Shown piece by piece: positions 58,918-64,000 of a stretch of DNA of 64,000 bases (its first letter is position 1; every line of letters begins with the position of its first letter). The position numbers were made by a program, and so were the translations under genes. A model generated the notes under the pieces. It was not told the DNA's origin. It did not search any database and saw only the letters and a program-made list of their open reading frames with translations. The stretch lies in assembly GCA_942486035.1 (NCBI GenBank), contig CALNXK010000020.1, forward strand, positions 3,111,001-3,175,000, given 5' to 3'. Source of the DNA: Porites lobata (taxonomy: Eukaryota > Cnidaria > Anthozoa > Scleractinia > Poritidae).

Positions 58918-58950
58918 AACACTTGTTTTGTTGTTGTTGTTGTTGTTAAA
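58918..58950. repeat. (TTG)n microsatellite
   Basis: Short TTG run (TTTTGTTGTTGTTGTTG) followed by AAATAAATA. Confidence 0.8.
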
Positions 58951-59157
58951 TAAATAGAGTCTCTGTCAGTCAAAATAAATGCTTGCACCAGTTCCATTTG
59001 TCTTAAAAAACCAACTAGGTAATCACTAATGGCACAGCACCGGTAATTGCAAAGTAATGGAAGCTATTATGATGTCATTACTAGAAAACGCTGCCATCCA
59101 AACCAAAACCTCACGCCCCTCTCCCCCCCACCCCTTTCATTAGTGAGCTTACACAAC

Positions 59158-59400
59158 AGGGCCGAGTTGTTCGAAGGCCGGTTAGCGCTAACCCAGGGTT
59201 AAATTTTAACCTGGGTCTCTTTTTCTTTTCATTAAAAGCATTTTCTCGGAAAATTTTCTCTACTCTATTTAGAGTATTTAATCATCAAATTGCACACAAA
59301 AAGAATTAAACTGAATTTGCTTTTTAAGCTTTCATATCTGAATTCAAATTTTGTACTAACCCTGGGTTAAGTTAACCCGGCTTTGAACAACCCGGCCCAG
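59158..59400. mobile_element. TIR element of the GGGCCGGGTTGTTC family
   Basis: The left end GGGCCGAGTTGTTCGAAGGC, then CTAACCCAGGGTTAAA, is answered at the right by CTAACCCTGGGTTAAG and GCTTTGAACAACCCGGCCC. This is a very widespread invertebrate short element; ~240 bp, no coding content. Confidence 0.75.
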
Positions 59401-59788
59401 GACGGTAGAGGGAAGACGGCAGACCTTGTGTGACAAGCGTGACCATAATTTCGTTTGAAAACACCTTCCACCAAACTTCACATTCCTTTAACAGATCTTT
59501 TTGTAGAAGGGCAAGTAAACATCAATGTTAAGAGAATTTCCGGCAAAACACTCAAGTAATAGCCCCGTCACGTTTGTCAGACACAAGAATTTTGCCGTCC
59601 TCTTCTTCCTGCCGTCCTGTTGCGTAAATCACTTTTTTAAAGAATGCGAAAGACGTCAGCCTTAAGACTACGGAACACAATTTCCTTGGTAAACATGGTA
59701 TAACAGAATAATGTCCCCACGTTTCCGTGACCTTATGGCGCAATTACCAAAGAATGGAATTAAATGTGAGTTCAAAACTTCAAAGGAG

Positions 59789-60210
59789 TTAAAGTACTCT
59801 AAATCTATAGCTGTAGTTACTGTATATCGGGCATAACAGTGACGGTATTATCAACATATCTGCGGTAATAGACACTCCAGGCTGCTTGGCCCCAGCTCTA
59901 GTTTTTCTTCCAATGATTACATAAACACACATGCTAACAAGGAACACACATGCTAACAAGGGCCCGAGGGGGTGACTCCATAGCCACATTACTGATTTGC
60001 TTTAGCTTATACAGGGCACCATTGAACTGAAACAATTGACTCTTGGTGGCCACGCTCAAGATATCAACAAGATCGTCTTTAGGCATGTTTAGATCGTATG
60101 TAGAGTTAAAACCAGTTTTTCCTGAAGGGTTTCTCGGAGAGGATCTCGGCATGTTGGTACACAAAGATAGCACATCGTACGATACCAAAATGCTACCGGC
60201 ACTGATTTTG
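59789..60210 (-). pseudogene. Penelope-like reverse transcriptase fossil
   Basis: The minus-strand frame contains a degraded VSYDVLSLCTNMP (compare the S.DV.SLFTN.P motif) followed by FQFNGALYKLKQISNVAM, matching the F.FNG..Y.Q..G.AMGSP block of Penelope-like RTs. The SHPLGPLLA continuation is in another frame. The catalytic DD motif is not found. A 19-bp unit with CACACATGCTAACAAGG is tandemly duplicated at 59924-59961 within this block. Upstream of the RT the same frame (60210-60368) enters an unrelated repeat. Confidence 0.6.
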
Positions 60211-60900
60211 ACTTCGCGATGTAATGGCTCAGTCCATTTCAAGCGTGCCCATCCCCCAGGGCATTTGTCATCTTGTCGGTCCCAGCGATGGGATTTGTCA
60301 GAAAACCTCTGCCCGGGGGTGGGGCATTTGTAAATTCTTGTAGAAGTGGCTAAGTCGTCCCATGCCAAGTTAGACAGCTTTAGATATTTCTATCAAGAAT
60401 ATTTTTAATACTTATGCTTTAAAAAAGATATGTGTGGTTTTCCCTTCAACTCTTCCCTACCCAACAGAATTTTTTGCGTCTAAGAAACTGCTTCCTGCCA
60501 TCGTGATCAGTTCGCACATGGAGGAAAAAAACAATCAGTGTACCGTTTGAAGAGTTTAAAGGAAAAGACAATTTCTTTGTGCGCGAATAGTTAAGGCAAA
60601 AAAAACACTCTGCGAGAAATATTTTGAAAGCTAGTATAAACTTTGTGTATTGTACGATGAATGCCGCGACAATTAATACGCTGTCAAAACGGTTCTATCT
60701 TGTTGAGAAAATACACTCATTTTAAGCTCGTCGGGTTTTTTTTAATCATTCACTAAATTAAATATCTTCAGAAATAATAAATAGATTTTGCCAGGGCTAA
60801 AAACAAAGCTCTCGTTAATAAATTCATAATTTAAATCAAACAATAAACTTGTAATCCACAGATCACGGCACATTCATGTGCCTTTTGAGGCAAAGGCCAA

Positions 60901-61291
60901 GGGCACCCAACGACAATTTTCGGAAAATATCTGTTCGGAAGACGATTTGAGATCTAGAATTTTCGGAACAAATTTTCCAAAATTTCTTGCTTGTCCGCCT
61001 CTCCTAGGATTTTCGAACATCTAAAAAATGGTATAATTGCCCATTTTGGACGGATTTCTACGCTAAAAAGGTCACCTACAATTTTCGGGAGCCTTTTTTC
61101 TGGCCGAAATTTTCGAATAGGTAAGTTTTGATCCCTATAATTTTCGAATCACTAGACTTTCAGCTAGGAAATCCGAACAGATGAAAAATTTTTAGGGGAT
61201 AAAAATGTCTATATCTACCGCTTTAATACCAAAATACGTTTAACAATGCTACGTTTAAGTGGTTTTGAACTATATTCTCGTTGGGTGCCCC
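60901..61291. mobile_element. TIR family GGGGCACCCAACG, copy 2
   Basis: GGGCACCCAACG and CGTTGGGTGCCCC bound 391 bp that match 34202-34594 along the whole length, in the same orientation. No coding content. Confidence 0.8.
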
Positions 61292-63630
61292 TGAAAGGCT
61301 AAGTGATTTTAAAGAAAAATAATTTGACAGTCCAAGAGTGAAACAAATTTTACATCGAGTTAATAGTCTTGTTCGTACACCCAAAAATAGCAATCATGTT
61401 CGATCACGGTAGATTAGGTCTGGAAAACAAGTACACCTATTCGTGTATTGTATTTGCATTAGCTGTTGCATCATAATGTGGCATTCACCAGTCTCTCCAA
61501 CATTGCTCCGTTTGAGAGACTAGGGATAATTGGACAACCCCGAAATAGAATCTTAAGTAACACACGCGCCCCGATTGTCCTTGGTGGCAGCCAATTTACA
61601 TGTTGCATTCCTCTGTCTAAAAGGGAGGCCAAAATAAAAAATCCGGCGGGATTTTTTGTGTTCGACAAGTTTACTTTACAAGTAAGTAAATCTTGGCGAC
61701 GAATCTGGTGGCGTGTAAACCAGCCTTTTAAACATACTTTTTCTCATCATCATAATAATAATTTACACACATATAGCGCAAACCTCTATATGAATATATC
61801 ACGTCTCAGGTAAACAGTACCATGAGGCCCTTTTTTATCATACAGACCTCGGACAGAATTTGTCCTTTTTTGCCCTATTTAACCTATAATTCTGCAGTTT
61901 TTCACAATTTTGCAAGACAAATTGCAGTCATTCAATATTCAGGACGATCAAAGCACGAGCTTCCTTTGCACAACAAATTATAGCATTGACCACATTATAA
62001 AACGTTTTCATGAAGAGAATTCCATAATGCCGGGACTTTTCAGTTAGAAAAATCTGCTCCTATGTGCTATGCAAGGTAATAATTATGGGCTTTTAGTGAA
62101 AACGATAAAAAAAATTCCCAAAATCACCTTTTCGGTTAGCCGGACGGGTTCTCACTTTTGACAGGCACCAAATTTGCAGTGCGATTAATGGAGTTACCAT
62201 TTACGCTTCAACATGATAGAGAATTTGTTATGTTTAGGTTTTACTTCCCTTTATTTATAAAACTGTTTATGGTTTTGTTATGTGTAATCTTTAAAAGCGA
62301 GTGATATTTACGCGCGGCGTTTTGAGTATTTCTGCATGCGATGTTTATGTTCGACTGGAAGCAATCGGTGCAGCGATAAAAATTGCGAGAGGGACTACTA
62401 ACAATCAATAAAATAAATATAATTCGGTGAAACATGTACAGAGACAATAATTTTCATTCACGAAGACAAGTATTGAGAGTAAAGTGTCTCTGAAAATCAT
62501 GAGCCAGGTAAGCATAAGCTTATTTATGTTTTAAGCCGGCTTGCCGGTGTTTGCTCTTTTTCAAGATGAAGTCGAGACAAGAAAATCGCTCAGAGCTTTC
62601 TGTTTACAGCCAAAATCTTAACTAAATATTCTTCGGAACCTTTTCTTTGAATTTGGGGTCAAAAAATGTCTAAAGGCTTTTTAAACCTGATACTATTGTA
62701 GGTTAGATCATTGCTCGTGTATAAACTTAGGCCGCCTAAACCATACGCTCGACTTCAGGAAACCGAAAAAAAAAACACATCAAAGACAATAATTGCTCAG
62801 GCTTACCAGTCGAGATGCTGCTTCTGAAGGTCATCAAGGTTTCCAGAATCGTCTGATTTTGACAGCTGTCAATCTAATCGTACTCATACGGATGGCTTAC
62901 ATAACTGAAAGGCTAGTCAAGTTGTGCAAGATCTATTGTGACATTTGACATCGGCTTACATGAAGTGTGTGTACGAGTGTACGGGTGGGCGGGCGTACCT
63001 ACGTCATAACCATGGATAACCAAATTTTCTCGGATGGATAGTTTACCAAATTTTGTTACCCATGGTGCTCCGATGCGCGCGAGAGAGCTCCGCTAAGAAA
63101 GGCATTATTAAAATCCTAGTTTATAGTTCTGTCAGTGATATTAATCAGATCAACGTAATCTTTTTTGCAATAATTATAACTAGCGGCTATAAGAGCGATT
63201 TGCGTAGGGTGCTTCACGCGTTTTGAACAAATTATTACACATTTCCCACGAATATGGTATTGGCAGCTTATTTACAGGAAAATGTAATTTTGGTGTTGTC
63301 CCGGGAGGGATATTTGTACACTTTTTAAAGTCCCACCGTGGGGCATTTACATTGACTGCTGCATATATATCTATTGGATACTTTTTGACGAAAAATGATC
63401 GTACTCATCTTTCCCTGCTGCGCAATAAATGTGCGCGAAATGTAGGGTCGTAACAACATTCAGCCGGTATCTTGTCTTCGATGTACTGTTTTCGAAACGA
63501 AAAACTGTCCTCTCAAGGGCGACATCGAGGCCAAGGAACACGTTTGTCGTACGTCGCACCCAATATACTTCATTTAGCTCCAGAACACAGGGTGCAAATG
63601 CTGGTAGTGAACGTTAACAAATTGGAGAAA
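61292..63630. other. No gene seen
   Basis: Spacer with domain-free short ORFs (for example plus 61466-61813, minus 62241-62447). A dispersed-repeat phrase GTTGTCCCGGGAGGGATATT .. CACCGTGGGGCATTTACATT lies at 63293-63353. Confidence 0.4.
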
Positions 63631-63639
63631 ATGCCTCTG

Positions 63640-64000
63640 AGGCCCGTTTCAAACGTCGTGCTACTGCTGTGCCGAACTCAATTGATCGAATTAAATTCGA
63701 CTTTAGCACGGCAGTAGCGCGACGTTTGAAACCAAGTCGTGCTACTGCCGTGTAGCACGGCAAGCCTTGCCGTTTTACACGGCAGTAGCTCGACTTGGTT
63801 TCAAACGTCGTGCTACCGCCGTGCCGAACTCAAGTCTTAAACTATAAATACATTTGAATACATTTAAAAATTTGCTAAACCGTTTCTTTGTTTTTGTGTT
63901 TTGTTTTCGTCAACAGCCGTTCTATTCGACTGAATTAAATTCGACGTCTGAAACCAAGTCGTGCTAGTGCCGTGCTTGCAGTCGAGCTACAGTCGAGCCA
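63640..64000. repeat. Complex foldback cluster at window end
   Basis: The unit GTCGTGCTACTGCCGTG occurs several times in both orientations. TTTCAAACGTCGTGCTACTG is mirrored by AGTAGCGCGACGTTTGAAAC and again by AGTAGCTCGACTTGGTTTCA, and a central TAGCACGGCAAGCCTTGCCG forms its own hairpin. A further partial unit (CCAAGTCGTGCTAGTGCCGT) reaches the window edge, so the structure continues beyond it. Confidence 0.7.

Overview
This is nuclear DNA from an animal, most likely an anthozoan cnidarian of the stony-coral type. The genes carry spliceosomal introns with GT/AG borders, spacing is loose and AT-rich, and the DNA between genes is dense with short foldback or terminal-inverted-repeat elements, tRNA-derived SINEs and Penelope-like remnants of the kinds common in coral genomes. 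The assignment is by pattern only; no species can be named.

Layout. 1-15.9 kb holds no convincing gene, only repeats: a Tigger-like end, a GGATTC minisatellite, a four-unit tandem repeat near 12.3 kb, microsatellites and a SINE at 14.9 kb. 15.97-17.04 kb is a complete single-coding-exon class A (rhodopsin-like) GPCR. 21.19-26.93 kb is a three-exon GABARAP (Atg8-family) gene whose first intron carries a Penelope-like remnant with a hammerhead-ribozyme-like motif. 30.2-30.7 kb (minus) is a small protein with an N-myristoylation-type start. 34.8-38.3 kb (minus) is a two-exon gene joining a NERD nuclease domain to a UvrD-like SF1 helicase. 44.7-47.4 kb has exon-like but frame-broken sequence. 48.1 kb is a second, frameshifted copy of the last GABARAP exon. 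51.6-52.2 kb (minus) is a longer paralogue of the myristoylation-type protein. 56.8-58.7 kb (minus) is a diverged paralogue of the helicase exon. The last 5 kb are repeats, including a Penelope reverse-transcriptase fossil and a foldback cluster at the window end.

The strongest large-scale signal is a collinear tandem duplication. GABARAP exon 3 (+), the myristoylation-type gene (-) and the helicase (-) occur in the same order and orientation about 21-22 kb apart. The parts have very different divergence: GABARAP exon 3 plus 3' flank is nearly identical, the preceding intron clearly less so, and the helicases are quite different proteins. That suggests local gene conversion or more than one duplication event. 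The best candidate for an undescribed system is the tandem NERD-nuclease/SF1-helicase locus, whose architecture recalls prokaryotic nuclease-helicase defence proteins; an immune role here is inference only.
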